DNA of 13,685 nucleotides from Ruminococcus sp. CAG:254 (GTDB taxonomy: Bacteria; Bacillota; Clostridia; Oscillospirales; Ruminococcaceae): positions 38,806-52,490 of the forward strand of contig HF997971.1 of NCBI GenBank assembly GCA_000433635.1, given 5' to 3'. Below, one piece after another: positions 5,757 to 13,568 of this stretch (position 1 is its first letter; every line of letters begins with the position of its first letter). The position numbers and the translations under genes are program-made. The notes beneath the pieces are model-generated. The model was given only the letters and a program-made list of their open reading frames with translations. It did not search any database and had not been told where the DNA came from.

Positions 5757-5863
5757 CCCTCCCCCCCTCCTTGCAGGGGCTTGGGCGGCTCCTACTGGAA
5801 CGGTGTAGGGAACTCTTTCTAACTGCGTCGATTTTTTTCACAAAAGCATTGGGAGGTGATTCG
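5755..5863 (+). other. HNH-terS spacer with GC-rich inverted repeats, candidate cos region
   Basis: This 107-nt non-coding gap has a C7 run (5761-5767), CCCCT/AGGGG (5764-5768 / 5775-5779) and AGCCC/GGGCT (5755-5759 / 5777-5781) as competing pairs, then TTGGGCGGCT and a T7 stretch near 5832. Phages with an HNH gene before terS often have the cohesive-end site here. No overhang can be defined from the sequence alone. Confidence 0.4.
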
Positions 5864-6217
5864 GTGACAAAATCAAAATGGAAATCTCAAATCAAAAAAG
5901 CCTGCATTGCTATCAATACTTACAAAGAATCTTTTGATGGTGTGATTGATTCGCTGGCTGACATCCTTGAAAAACGTGACCAGACGTTAGAAACATATGA
6001 CGGAAACCCTATTATAGAGCACACAAACTCTCACGGCGAAACCAACAGGACAAAAAATCCATCTTTGATGTTGTGGGATGAACTTAACAAGACTGCTTTG
6101 GCATATTGGCGTGACCTTGGGCTTACACCCAAAGGGCTAAAAAACATCGACGAACAAGCAATGAAAAAGAAAAAAACAGATACTCTTGCGGAGGTGCTAA
6201 AGAGCCTTGGCGACTAA
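5864..6217 (+). CDS. terS: Small terminase subunit, P27 family
   Basis: 117-aa DNA-recognition subunit of the packaging motor. GTG at 5864 is chosen because GGGAGGTGATT sits just ahead; the longer open frame back to 5702 overlaps HNH and lacks family similarity. Helical N-terminus WKSQIKKACIAINTYKESFD, then LADILEKRDQ, IIEHTNSHGETNRTKNPSL (50-68) and the family-typical ALAYWRDLGLTPKGLKNIDE (78-97). It overlaps the large subunit by 11 nt, which supports coupled synthesis. Confidence 0.9.
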   Translation: MTKSKWKSQIKKACIAINTYKESFDGVIDSLADILEKRDQTLETYDGNPIIEHTNSHGETNRTKNPSLMLWDELNKTALAYWRDLGLTPKGLKNIDEQAMKKKKTDTLAEVLKSLGD

Positions 6218-7943
6218 ACAATTTAAGCAGATTGCAATACAATATGCCGAGGATGTCGTCACCGGAAAGATTATTGCCGGAAATAATCTTTTGGAATGCA
6301 AGCGGTTTTTAGAAGATTTAAAGCGTGAAGATTTGGAGTTGCACACAAAAGAACCGGATTTGGTTTGCAACATCATTGAACGGTTTATGGTGCATAAGCA
6401 GGGCGAAAGCCTTAAAGGTGAGCCGCTTATGAACACTCCGATGTTGCTGCAGCCGTGGCAAGTCTTTACTGTGTATAATCTTGTTGGATTTTATTATACA
6501 GGGACAAAAGAACGCCGATATAAAGAAGCGTTTATTTTTATTCCAAGAAAATCCGGAAAAACCATGTTTATTGCTGCTTTAGCGTTTGCATTGGCAATTT
6601 TGGAACGTCGCTCTGGGTCTATTATTTACATCGTTGCAGCGTCGCAAAAGCAAGCATGCGAATCTTTCAACGATATTTTGTACACGTTGCGATACCGTGA
6701 GATGATTGATGATTTTAGAGTGCTTAACAACAACGCTGAGCACTCTATCAGTTATCAATTTACAGACGCAAACGGCAGACCAAATGGCTCTATACGTATT
6801 GAGGCGTTAGCAAGCAATCCAGATGCACAGGATTCCTTTAACTGCAATATTGCAATCGCAGACGAGGTACACGCTTTTAAAAAATCCGCACAGTATAACC
6901 GGTTTAAAGAGGCGATGAAAGCCTATACAAACAAGTTGATGATAGGCATTACCACCGCCGGAGATAACATCAACAGCTTTTGTTATCGGCGTTTAGAGTA
7001 TGCAAAAAAGGTTTTAAATGGCACGGTAAAGGATGATACGCTTTTTTGCTTTGTATCCCAAGCGGAACAAGACGAGCATGGGCAGGTAGATTATACGTCA
7101 CCTATCCAACACGAAAAAGCGAACCCGTCTTACGGCGTTACAATTAGACCAGCCGACATTTTGCAAGAGTCGCTTCAGGCACAAAACGACCCTCAACAAC
7201 GCAAAGACTTTTTAAGCCGGTCACTCAATATTTATACCAGTGCTATGCGAGCATATTTTGATTTATCAGAGTTTCGTACATCGGATAATAAATACAATTG
7301 GACGATAGAGGACTTGCTGCGTATGTCGATTGATTGGTATGGCGGAGCAGATTTGTCCAGAATGTACGATTTGACCGCTGGGGCTTTATACGGGCACTAT
7401 GCAAAAGAAGACGTTGACATTATCATTACACATGCTTTTTTCCCGGTCACAATGGCGGCAAAAAAGGCAGACGAGGACGAAATACCGCTGTTTGGCTGGG
7501 CGGATGATGGACTTTTAACCATGTGCAACAGTCCAACCGTCAACGCTGCCGATGTTGTAAACTGGTTTGTCTCCATGCGGCGGCATGGATTTAAAATAAA
7601 GCAAATCGGGCATGACAGAAAATTTGCAAGAGAATATTTCATTGGGATGAAACAAGCAAAATTTAATATTATTGACCAGCCACAATATTATTATTTAAAA
7701 TCCGAGGGGTTCCGGCACATTGAACAACGTGCGAAAGACGGAAAACTGTATTATTTACACAACGAAGCATTTGAATATTGCGTGGAAAATGTGAGTGCAA
7801 TTGAAAAAACGGACGATATGATACAATACGAAAAAATCGGGGAAACAAACCGGATTGATTTGTTTGATGCAAGCGTTTTTGCTTGTGTTAGATACTTGCA
7901 AAGCATGGAGCGTAAACAAAAAGCAAAGGATTGGTGGGGATAA
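6207..7943 (+). CDS. terL: Large terminase subunit (ATPase-nuclease)
   Basis: 578-aa motor that translocates DNA through the portal and cuts it. Start is TTG at 6207, with GGAGGTG 10 nt ahead, inside terS. The ATPase domain shows Walker A PRKSGKT (113-119), Walker B IAIADE (215-220) and the coupling motif ITTAG (248-252). The C-terminal RNase H-like nuclease shows GGADLSR (379-385), IGHDR (467-471) and DLFDASVFA (551-559) as probable acidic metal-binding sites. Length is normal for the HK97/YmfN-like branch. All motifs look intact. Confidence 0.95.
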   Translation: MATKQFKQIAIQYAEDVVTGKIIAGNNLLECKRFLEDLKREDLELHTKEPDLVCNIIERFMVHKQGESLKGEPLMNTPMLLQPWQVFTVYNLVGFYYTGTKERRYKEAFIFIPRKSGKTMFIAALAFALAILERRSGSIIYIVAASQKQACESFNDILYTLRYREMIDDFRVLNNNAEHSISYQFTDANGRPNGSIRIEALASNPDAQDSFNCNIAIADEVHAFKKSAQYNRFKEAMKAYTNKLMIGITTAGDNINSFCYRRLEYAKKVLNGTVKDDTLFCFVSQAEQDEHGQVDYTSPIQHEKANPSYGVTIRPADILQESLQAQNDPQQRKDFLSRSLNIYTSAMRAYFDLSEFRTSDNKYNWTIEDLLRMSIDWYGGADLSRMYDLTAGALYGHYAKEDVDIIITHAFFPVTMAAKKADEDEIPLFGWADDGLLTMCNSPTVNAADVVNWFVSMRRHGFKIKQIGHDRKFAREYFIGMKQAKFNIIDQPQYYYLKSEGFRHIEQRAKDGKLYYLHNEAFEYCVENVSAIEKTDDMIQYEKIGETNRIDLFDASVFACVRYLQSMERKQKAKDWWG

Positions 7944-7944
7944 A

Positions 7945-9132
7945 ATGTTTTGGAATCAAAAAAAGAAAACACGGAATAACTCGCCGGTTGCATTATTTTT
8001 ATCTGACAGGGAAAATGATGCAATCTGCGTACCGGGTTATACAACATTAGACCACTGTCCGGAAGTAATGACCGCTTGCAGACGCATTGCGGAATTGATT
8101 GGCTCTCTTACCATCCATTTGATGGAAAATACCGAACAGGGAGACAAGCGGATTGTGAACGCTCTCAGCCGAAAAATCGACATCGAACCGATGGCAAACA
8201 TGACACGGAAGACGTGGATGGAAGCAATCGTAATGAATCTTTTGCTATACGGAAAAGGAAATAGTATCGTAAAAGTACATACAACTGGCGGATATTTGAG
8301 AGATTTAGAACCAATTGCAGCGTCAAAAGTTTCTATTCCGGAAAGCGGTTCTTACTCTGTCATGATTGACGGGATTCCGTATAAATCGGACGAGATTCTG
8401 CATTTCGTACACAACCCCTCCCCGAATTGCCTATGGAAAGGGCGAGGCTTGCAAATATCCCTGCGACCGTTTGCGGACAACCTTAAACAGGCAGCCGCAA
8501 CGGAAAAATCATTTTTATCCAGCAAGTGGAAACCGTCTGTCATTGTAAAAGTAGATGCGTTGACCGATGAATTTAGTTCGCCGACAGGAAGAAAGAAACT
8601 GCTGGCAGATTACGTAGAATCCAGTGAAGTTGGCGAACCATGGCTGATTCCGGCGGAACAATTCTCAATTGAACAAATCAAACCGCTGTCTTTGTCTGAT
8701 TTAGCAATCAGCGACGTTGTAAAGCTAAACAGGCGGATGATTGCAGCGATTTTGGGCGTGCCGCCGTTTTTGCTGGGTGTTGACAGCTACAGTAAAGACG
8801 AGTGGAACGCTTTTGTAAATCACACTGTAAAGCCGATTGTGATTGGAATACAGCAGGAAATGACAAAAAAGCTGATTTTATCCCCAAACATGTACATCCG
8901 CTTTAATGTTTTGTCTTTGTTTGATTGGGATATAAAAACCATCGCTGACGTATTTGGCGGCTTGTCTGACCGTGGTTTTGCTACTGGCAACGAGGTACGT
9001 GACCGGATGGGCTTGTCACCAAGGGAGGGATTGGATGAATTACGAGTGCTAGAGAACTACATCCCTTATGAGATGTCAGCGTATCAAAAAAAATTAGTAC
9101 AGGGAGGGAAAGAAGAAAATGGAACGGAATAA
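7945..9132 (+). CDS. HK97-family portal protein
   Basis: 395-aa portal that forms the dodecameric ring at one capsid vertex through which DNA passes. ATG at 7945 is one base after the terL stop, with GTGGGGA ahead. Family features are VMTACRRIAELIGSLTIHLM (41-60), LLLYGKGNSIVKV (99-111), DEILHFVHNPSPNCLWKGRG (149-168) and the later VKLNRRMIAAILGVPPFLLG. The C-terminus is short and overlaps the protease gene by 14 nt. The longer open frame starting at 7855 lies inside terL and is not used. Confidence 0.94.
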   Translation: MFWNQKKKTRNNSPVALFLSDRENDAICVPGYTTLDHCPEVMTACRRIAELIGSLTIHLMENTEQGDKRIVNALSRKIDIEPMANMTRKTWMEAIVMNLLLYGKGNSIVKVHTTGGYLRDLEPIAASKVSIPESGSYSVMIDGIPYKSDEILHFVHNPSPNCLWKGRGLQISLRPFADNLKQAAATEKSFLSSKWKPSVIVKVDALTDEFSSPTGRKKLLADYVESSEVGEPWLIPAEQFSIEQIKPLSLSDLAISDVVKLNRRMIAAILGVPPFLLGVDSYSKDEWNAFVNHTVKPIVIGIQQEMTKKLILSPNMYIRFNVLSLFDWDIKTIADVFGGLSDRGFATGNEVRDRMGLSPREGLDELRVLENYIPYEMSAYQKKLVQGGKEENGTE

Positions 9133-9700
9133 CGTCATGTATCGCACGATGCAGTCAGTACTTACAACGAGGGACGGCGAAACAAACGAAGCCCCTGTAA
9201 TTGAGGGCTATTTTGCGGTATTTGATTCCAATTATGATATGGGGTATGGCATGAGCGAGAGCGTTGCACCGGGTGCGTTTTCGGAAACGCTTTCTGGAGA
9301 TGTCCGGGCACTTATTGACCATGACACCCGGCTTGTGCTTGGGCGTACAACCGCCCACACGCTGGAATTGAGAGAGGATTCTCACGGATTGTGGGGAAAA
9401 ATCTACATCAACCCAAAAGATAGTGAGGCGATGAATCTTTATGAACGTGTAAAACGTGGCGATGTGTCCCAGTGCAGCTTCGGCTTTGAAATTCTTAGTG
9501 AAGAAACAACTTTCCCGGCAGACGGGGAAATCCATTGGAGAATCACAAAGGTAAAGCTGTATGAAGTATCTTGCTGCACATATCCGGCGTATGAAGAAAC
9601 CGGCATATCTGCACGAAAAAAAGACCGGGAACAAATCGAAAAGCGAAAATCAGAAGCGTGGAAATCCGCACTTTTGAAAAAACTGAAAGGGGAAAAATAA
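9119..9700 (+). CDS. HK97-family prohead maturation protease
   Basis: 193-aa serine protease that cleaves the capsid delta domain after prohead assembly. Core features are VIEGYFAVFDSNYDMG (27-42), ESVAPGAF (47-54), ALIDHDTRLVLGRT (64-77) with the probable catalytic His68, and GDVSQCSFGFE (114-124) with probable catalytic Ser120. The C-terminus after ISARKK is basic and helical, usual for the family. AGGGAGGG lies 10 nt before ATG 9119; an in-frame ATG at 9137 is possible but has a poorer binding site. It sits between portal and capsid genes as in HK97. Confidence 0.93.
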   Translation: MERNNVMYRTMQSVLTTRDGETNEAPVIEGYFAVFDSNYDMGYGMSESVAPGAFSETLSGDVRALIDHDTRLVLGRTTAHTLELREDSHGLWGKIYINPKDSEAMNLYERVKRGDVSQCSFGFEILSEETTFPADGEIHWRITKVKLYEVSCCTYPAYEETGISARKKDREQIEKRKSEAWKSALLKKLKGEK

Positions 9701-9703
9701 AAA

Positions 9704-11092
9704 ATGCTGAAAGCACTGTTATTGCGAAACAAGATTGACAGCAAAAAAGCTGAACTGGCGGAACTCCGCACAGCCGCCGCAGAGTTGGAAAAACGGGAAA
9801 AAGAACTGGAATCCGACATCAACGAGGCAAAAACCGAAGAAGAAAAAGCGGTGGTTGAAAAGGCTGTCAACCAGTTTGAACAAGACAAGGCGGAAAATGA
9901 AAAGTCTATCAGCGAACTGGAAACGGAAATTGCTGACATGGAGAAAGAATTGGATGCCGTGGAGCAGAAACAACAGACACCGCAAATCGAAGGTAATTCG
10001 GGCGATGAAATCAGAAAGGGGAAAGTTAAAATGGAAGCCAGAGTGAAATTTTTTGGCATGAACGTACAGGAACGTGATGCGTTTTTTGCCAACGATGCTG
10101 TAAAAAGCTGGTTGGAACGTGTCCGGGAAATGGGCAAGAATCAGCGGTCTATTACCGGTGCTGAGCTGCTTATCCCGGAAGTTGCACTGGATTTAATCAA
10201 AGAAACCACGCTTAAATACTCTAAGCTGTACAAGCATGTAAATGTTAAGAGTGTGCCGGGCAAGGCAAGACAGAACGTAATGGGAGCAATCCCGGAAGCA
10301 ATTTGGACGGAAATGTGTAGCACACTCAACGAATTAAACCTCACCTTTAACAACGTAGAGGTAGACGGTTATAAGGTCGGCGGATTTATCGCAATCTGCA
10401 ATGCCGTGCTGGAAGATTCCGACATTGCCCTTGCAACCGAGATTATCTCCGCACTTGGTCAGGCTATCGGTTACGCATTGGACAAGGCAATCTTGTACGG
10501 TACTGGGACTAAAATGCCGCTTGGTATTGTCACCCGTCTGACGCAGGCTGCAAAGCCGTCTGGTTACTCTACCACCGCCAGAGCGTGGGCAAACCTTACC
10601 ACCAGCAACGTGCTTGCAATCTCTGGTAAAACAGATGCAGCGTTGTTTAAGGAATTGGTTATTGCATCCGGAAACGCTAAGGCAGATTACAGCCACGGCG
10701 AAATGTTTTGGGCAATGAACGAAAAGACATTTACAAAGCTGGTTGCAAATGCCCTGACCATCAACGCTGCTGGTGCGATTGTAACCGGGCAGAACGGAAC
10801 GATGCCAGTAATTGGCGGAGCAATCGAAAAGCTGTCTTTTATCCCGGATGATGTAATCATTGGCGGTTATGGTGACTTGTATCTGCTGGCAGAGCGTGCT
10901 GGAACAGCTATCAGCCAGTCGGAACACGCAAGATTTATTGAAGACCAGACCGTATTTAAGGGAACTGCGAGATATGACGGCTTGCCAGTGATTGCAGAAG
11001 GATTTGTCGCAATCGGAATTGGCGGCACAAAACCAACTGCAAACGCAGTTACTTTTGCTGAAGACACGGCAAATAAAGTAACCGGAGAATAA
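9704..11092 (+). CDS. HK97-fold major capsid protein with delta domain
   Basis: 462-aa capsid precursor. Residues 8-92 are a long charged coiled coil (delta/scaffold domain) that guides assembly and is removed by the protease. A hinge at about 93-112 (TPQIEGNSGDEIRKGKVKM) probably holds the cleavage site. The HK97-fold part begins about 113, with GAELLIPEVALDLIKETTLK (145-164), VDGYKVGGFIAICNAVLEDS and a C-terminal YDGLPVIAEGFVAIGIGG. No extra Ig-like decoration domain is seen. The hinge DNA carries its own Shine-Dalgarno-like site and ATG at 10031, so a shorter product is possible. Confidence 0.94.
   Translation: MLKALLLRNKIDSKKAELAELRTAAAELEKREKELESDINEAKTEEEKAVVEKAVNQFEQDKAENEKSISELETEIADMEKELDAVEQKQQTPQIEGNSGDEIRKGKVKMEARVKFFGMNVQERDAFFANDAVKSWLERVREMGKNQRSITGAELLIPEVALDLIKETTLKYSKLYKHVNVKSVPGKARQNVMGAIPEAIWTEMCSTLNELNLTFNNVEVDGYKVGGFIAICNAVLEDSDIALATEIISALGQAIGYALDKAILYGTGTKMPLGIVTRLTQAAKPSGYSTTARAWANLTTSNVLAISGKTDAALFKELVIASGNAKADYSHGEMFWAMNEKTFTKLVANALTINAAGAIVTGQNGTMPVIGGAIEKLSFIPDDVIIGGYGDLYLLAERAGTAISQSEHARFIEDQTVFKGTARYDGLPVIAEGFVAIGIGGTKPTANAVTFAEDTANKVTGE
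10014..10033 (+). promoter_or_regulatory. Internal ribosome-binding-site-like sequence in the capsid gene
   Basis: GAAAGGGGAAA (10014-10024) precedes in-frame ATG 10031, codon 110. The identical 11-mer (9685-9695) precedes the gene's true start at 9704. Internal initiation would give a 353-aa capsid protein without the delta domain. It may instead be a relic of a scaffold-capsid gene fusion or chance. Confidence 0.4.
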
Positions 11093-11097
11093 ATAAT

Positions 11098-11382
11098 ATG
11101 AACGTAGACCTGCTTACAATGCTAAAGGTAGACCTCGGAATTACCGCCGAGGCTTATAATGACCGGCTTTATGCAGATTTACAGGCGGCAAAAAGCTACA
11201 TTGCACGAGAGGGAATCACGTTAAATGAGACCATCGAAGACGACCAGCTTGTCGTACAGTATGCAGCGTGGCTATGGCGGAAGCGTGGCGGAGATGAGCA
11301 ATCCTCAATGCCACGGATGCTGCGATATTTGCTTAACAATCGGCTATTTTCTGAAAAAATGAGAGGAAATGACGATGGATGA
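11098..11382 (+). CDS. Head-tail connector, gp6-like
   Basis: 94-aa protein of the gp6/gp15-like adaptor group that forms the ring below the portal. Typical features are an N-terminal helix DLLTMLKVDLGI, NDRLYADLQAAKSYIAREG (21-39), DDQLVVQYAAWLWRKRGG and the terminal MPRMLRYLLNNRLFSEKMRG. GGAG lies a little far upstream (11087-11090 region). Its position right after the capsid gene is canonical for this module. Overlaps the next gene by 8 nt. Confidence 0.85.
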   Translation: MNVDLLTMLKVDLGITAEAYNDRLYADLQAAKSYIAREGITLNETIEDDQLVVQYAAWLWRKRGGDEQSSMPRMLRYLLNNRLFSEKMRGNDDG

Positions 11383-11689
11383 TGTAATTGAACTGGTCAA
11401 ACAGCATTTATACAGAGATGATTGCGGCGTGGAACGATTGGCGGAAGAATCCAAAAGAACTGTGTTTTGTAGCGTGCAATCAGCGAGCAGAGCGGAGTTT
11501 TTTGCAGCAATGCAGGCTGGGTTAAAACCGTCATTTATTGTGCAAATCAATCCGATTGAGTACGATTGTGAGGGAATTGCCGTATACCATGAAAAAAGAT
11601 ATTTAATTTATCGAACATATCAAAAAAACATGGATGTGTTGGAATTGTATCTCAAGGAAGAGGTGGGAATACAAAATGACCTATACTGA
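11375..11689 (+). CDS. Head closure / head-tail adaptor protein (SPP1 gp16-like)
   Basis: 104-aa adaptor that seals the portal after packaging and docks the tail. The middle TVFCSVQSASRAEFFAAMQA to LKPSFIVQINPIEYDCEG to IAVYHEKRYLIYRTYQ matches the usual beta-rich pattern of this family. ATG 11375 is preferred to ATG 11369 because AGAGGA ends only 1 nt before the latter but 7 nt before the former. Gene order between connector and tail completion proteins supports the call. Confidence 0.82.
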   Translation: MDDVIELVKQHLYRDDCGVERLAEESKRTVFCSVQSASRAEFFAAMQAGLKPSFIVQINPIEYDCEGIAVYHEKRYLIYRTYQKNMDVLELYLKEEVGIQNDLY

Positions 11690-12005
11690 CATCGCAAAAA
11701 TGATGGAGCAAATGCATTTGCCGTTTGCATATCACCATTTCGAGCGTGGCAAAGCACCGCCGCTGCCCTATTTTGTATTTTATTATGACGGGCGGAGCGA
11801 TTTTTCTGCCGATAATCACGCCTATCAAAAAATCGTAGAGGTGACGCTGGAATTGTACAGCAACCAAAAAGATTTTAAATCTGAAAGTCAAATAGAATCC
11901 GTTTTAGAAAGAAATGAGATTGTATATGATAAAACGGAAGAATACATATCTTCTGAAAAGATGTTTGAACAGATTTATGAATTTGAACTGCTGCTGGAGG
12001 GGTAA
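11676..12005 (+). CDS. Tail completion/terminator-like protein (prophage pi2 protein 38-like)
   Basis: 109 aa. Begins MTYTDIAKMMEQMHLPFAYH and has the family-like HFERGKAPPLPYFVFYY (20-36), ADNHAYQKIVEVTLELYSNQ and a C-terminal MFEQIYEFELLLEG. Similar proteins in Firmicutes siphophages sit between head closure and gp10-like genes or just before the tail tube, and are thought to cap the tail. GAGGTGGG precedes ATG 11676, which overlaps the previous gene by 14 nt. The precise structural role is inferred from position and resemblance. Confidence 0.7.
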   Translation: MTYTDIAKMMEQMHLPFAYHHFERGKAPPLPYFVFYYDGRSDFSADNHAYQKIVEVTLELYSNQKDFKSESQIESVLERNEIVYDKTEEYISSEKMFEQIYEFELLLEG

Positions 12006-12007
12006 AC

Positions 12008-12391
12008 ATGATAAAAACTATTCGCGTTGATAAGCTGGCGGACGAAATTATGAAAGAGTTGCAAGAATATAGCAATGCAACCAGCGACGACGTAAAAGCA
12101 GCAGTCAAAAAATCCTCTCAGGCAGTCAAAAAAGAACTACTACAAACTGCCCCAAAGCGAACGGGGACGTACAGAAAAAGCTTTGTAGTAACAAAAATCG
12201 AAGAAAATTCAAGCAAATTAAAAGTAGCCGTCCACTCTAAAAAGCATTACCGGTTATCGCATTTGCTGGAAGATGGTCACGCACTCAGACAAGGCGGAAG
12301 AACAAACGCACACCCACACATGAAGCCGGCGGAAGAGCATGGAATCGAAATGCTTGAATCGCTTGTAAAAAAATCATTAGGGAGGAACTAA
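12008..12391 (+). CDS. HK97 gp10-family tail/head-tail protein
   Basis: 127 aa with the family signature TAPKRTGTYRKSF (47-59), KKHYRLSHLLEDGHALRQGG (78-97) and the terminal AHPHMKPAEEHGIEML (101-116). GGAGGGG precedes the start, two bases after the previous stop. Members join head and tail or complete the tail end in siphophages. Intact, and in the usual place before the major tail protein. Confidence 0.9.
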   Translation: MIKTIRVDKLADEIMKELQEYSNATSDDVKAAVKKSSQAVKKELLQTAPKRTGTYRKSFVVTKIEENSSKLKVAVHSKKHYRLSHLLEDGHALRQGGRTNAHPHMKPAEEHGIEMLESLVKKSLGRN

Positions 12392-12393
12392 GC

Positions 12394-12990
12394 ATGGCAA
12401 CCGAAACTAAGAACAAGGTTAAATTTGGCTTAAACAAAGTATACTGGGCAAAAATCACCGGATATGATGAGGACGGTGTTCCGCAATACGCTGCACCTGT
12501 ACGTCTGCCGGGTGCTGTCAGCCTTAGCATTGACGCAAACGGTGAAACAGAACCGTTTTACGCAGACAACTGCGTTTACTACCTGTGTAACAATAACTCC
12601 GGTTATGAGGGAGATTTGGAAGTTGCGTTGATTCCGACCGATTTTGCAACCGAAATTTTAGGCGAAAAGCTGGATGCAAAGGGAGTACTCGTGGAAAAGA
12701 GCGATGCAGAAGTTTCCGAATTTGCACTGTTTTTTGAATTTGAAGGCGACAAAAAGAAAATCAGACATATCTTTTACCGCTGCTCTGTTGCACGTCCTGC
12801 AACAGAATCCGCAACCACAGAAGATACAAAGGAAGTCAAAACGGAAACTCTCAAGCTGTCTGCAACCGCATTGGATAATAACCTTGTTAAGTCAAAATCT
12901 TGTGAAAAAACAGATGCTGAAACTTATAACAACTGGTACAACGCTGTTTATATGCCAAGCTTTACAGCGGAAGAAAACAAAGCGAATTAA
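12394..12990 (+). CDS. Major tail protein, phi13 family
   Basis: 198-aa tail-tube subunit. Diagnostic stretches are NKVKFGLNKVYWAKIT (7-22), RLPGAVSLSIDANGETEPFY (37-56), NNNSGYEGDLEVALIPTDFA (66-85) and a strand-rich region ending RHIFYRCSVARPA. The C-terminal part (KTETLKLSATALDNN, then the NWYNAVYMPS segment) closes the tube fold as in phi13-like proteins. GGGAGGAACT lies ahead of the start, two bases after the previous gene. No added C-terminal Ig-like domain is seen. Confidence 0.92.
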   Translation: MATETKNKVKFGLNKVYWAKITGYDEDGVPQYAAPVRLPGAVSLSIDANGETEPFYADNCVYYLCNNNSGYEGDLEVALIPTDFATEILGEKLDAKGVLVEKSDAEVSEFALFFEFEGDKKKIRHIFYRCSVARPATESATTEDTKEVKTETLKLSATALDNNLVKSKSCEKTDAETYNNWYNAVYMPSFTAEENKAN

Positions 12991-13002
12991 GGAGATAAAA
13001 AA

Positions 13003-13392
13003 ATGGGAGTGTCAAAAACAATTACCATTGACGGCGTAGATGTACAATTTAAAGCGAGTGCAGCAATTCCTCGGCTATATCGCTTGCAATTCCGGCGTGA
13101 TTTGTTTCATGATTTTGCTGATTTGCAAAAATCAGTTGACGATGAAAAAGAAAAAGACAGTGAAGCGTCCGGATTAAATCCAGAAATTTTGGAAACGTTT
13201 GAAAATGTTGCGTACATGATGGCAAAGCATGCAGACCCTAAAGGCGTACCGGGAACAGCGGAGGAATGGTTGGAACAGTTCTCCATGTTTTCAATTTATG
13301 AAATTTTGCCAGAACTGCTGGAACTTTGGAACGCAAACTTGCAAACACAAGTCCAGTCTAAAAAAAACATCGCCCGACTGACCGCCCAATGA
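13003..13392 (+). CDS. Tail assembly chaperone, gpG-like (zero-frame product)
   Basis: 129-aa chaperone that coats the tape measure before tail-tube polymerisation. It has TITIDGVDVQFKASAAIPRL (6-25) followed by YRLQFRRDLFHDFADLQ, a charged segment (DDEKEKDSEAS) and helical ENVAYMMAKHADP and YEILPELLELWNANL. Position between the major tail protein and tape measure is canonical. A_AAA_AAC near its 3' end allows a -1 shift into the next frame, giving a G-T-type fusion of about 183 aa. Confidence 0.88.
   Translation: MGVSKTITIDGVDVQFKASAAIPRLYRLQFRRDLFHDFADLQKSVDDEKEKDSEASGLNPEILETFENVAYMMAKHADPKGVPGTAEEWLEQFSMFSIYEILPELLELWNANLQTQVQSKKNIARLTAQ
13362..13368 (+). other. Slippery heptamer A_AAA_AAC for G/GT-type frameshift
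   Basis: Zero-frame codons AAA-AAA-AAC contain A_AAA_AAC in slip phase. After a -1 shift the frame reads HRPTDRP, then MTTPLFLLRC without a stop, joining the two chaperone ORFs. Such -1 shifts in tail chaperone genes are conserved across long-tailed phages. A 6-bp hairpin, CACCGC/GCGGTG (13396-13401 / 13412-13417), lies 27 nt downstream, farther than usual for a stimulator. Confidence 0.7.
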
Positions 13393-13553
13393 CCACACCG
13401 CTTTTTTTGCTGCGGTGCGTTCAGATTGGCTTATCAATAAGCGACTTGGATTTTTTAACTATTGGACTTGTAAATGATTTATTTACAGAAAAAGAAAATG
13501 ATGGCTATCCATATAGTTATCAAGCAACACAAGCAGATTTTGACAAATTTTAA
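13389..13553 (+). CDS. Tail assembly chaperone C-terminal part (gpT-like frame)
   Basis: A 54-codon frame, starting with an ATGA overlap, that reads MTTPLFLLRCVQIGLSISDL and ends ATQADFDKF. This is the typical C-terminal domain of Firmicutes tail chaperone fusions (SDLDFLTIGLVNDLFTE, then the ATQADFD motif). It is probably made mainly as the extension of the upstream ORF by -1 frameshift at 13362-13368. Independent translation by stop-start coupling is also possible, but no good SD precedes the ATG. In the fusion this part is thought to contact the tail tube protein. Confidence 0.8.
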   Translation: MTTPLFLLRCVQIGLSISDLDFLTIGLVNDLFTEKENDGYPYSYQATQADFDKF

Positions 13554-13568
13554 AAAGGGGGAAGCAAT

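Noticed and set aside
9439..10137. Minus-strand open frame of 232 codons, rich in Ser and Phe
   Set aside because: It is the complement of Glu/Lys-rich coding sequence in the protease and the capsid delta domain; no family resemblance and a strong gene on the other strand.
10334..10927. Minus-strand open frame of 197 codons with many cysteines
   Set aside because: Fully antisense to the capsid gene; Cys arise from reverse complement of Ala/Thr codons; no promoter or coherent motif.
13396..13417. Possible terminator hairpin CACCGC/GCGGTG
   Set aside because: The T run is inside the loop, not after the stem, and the hairpin lies within a coding frame; at best a weak RNA structure.
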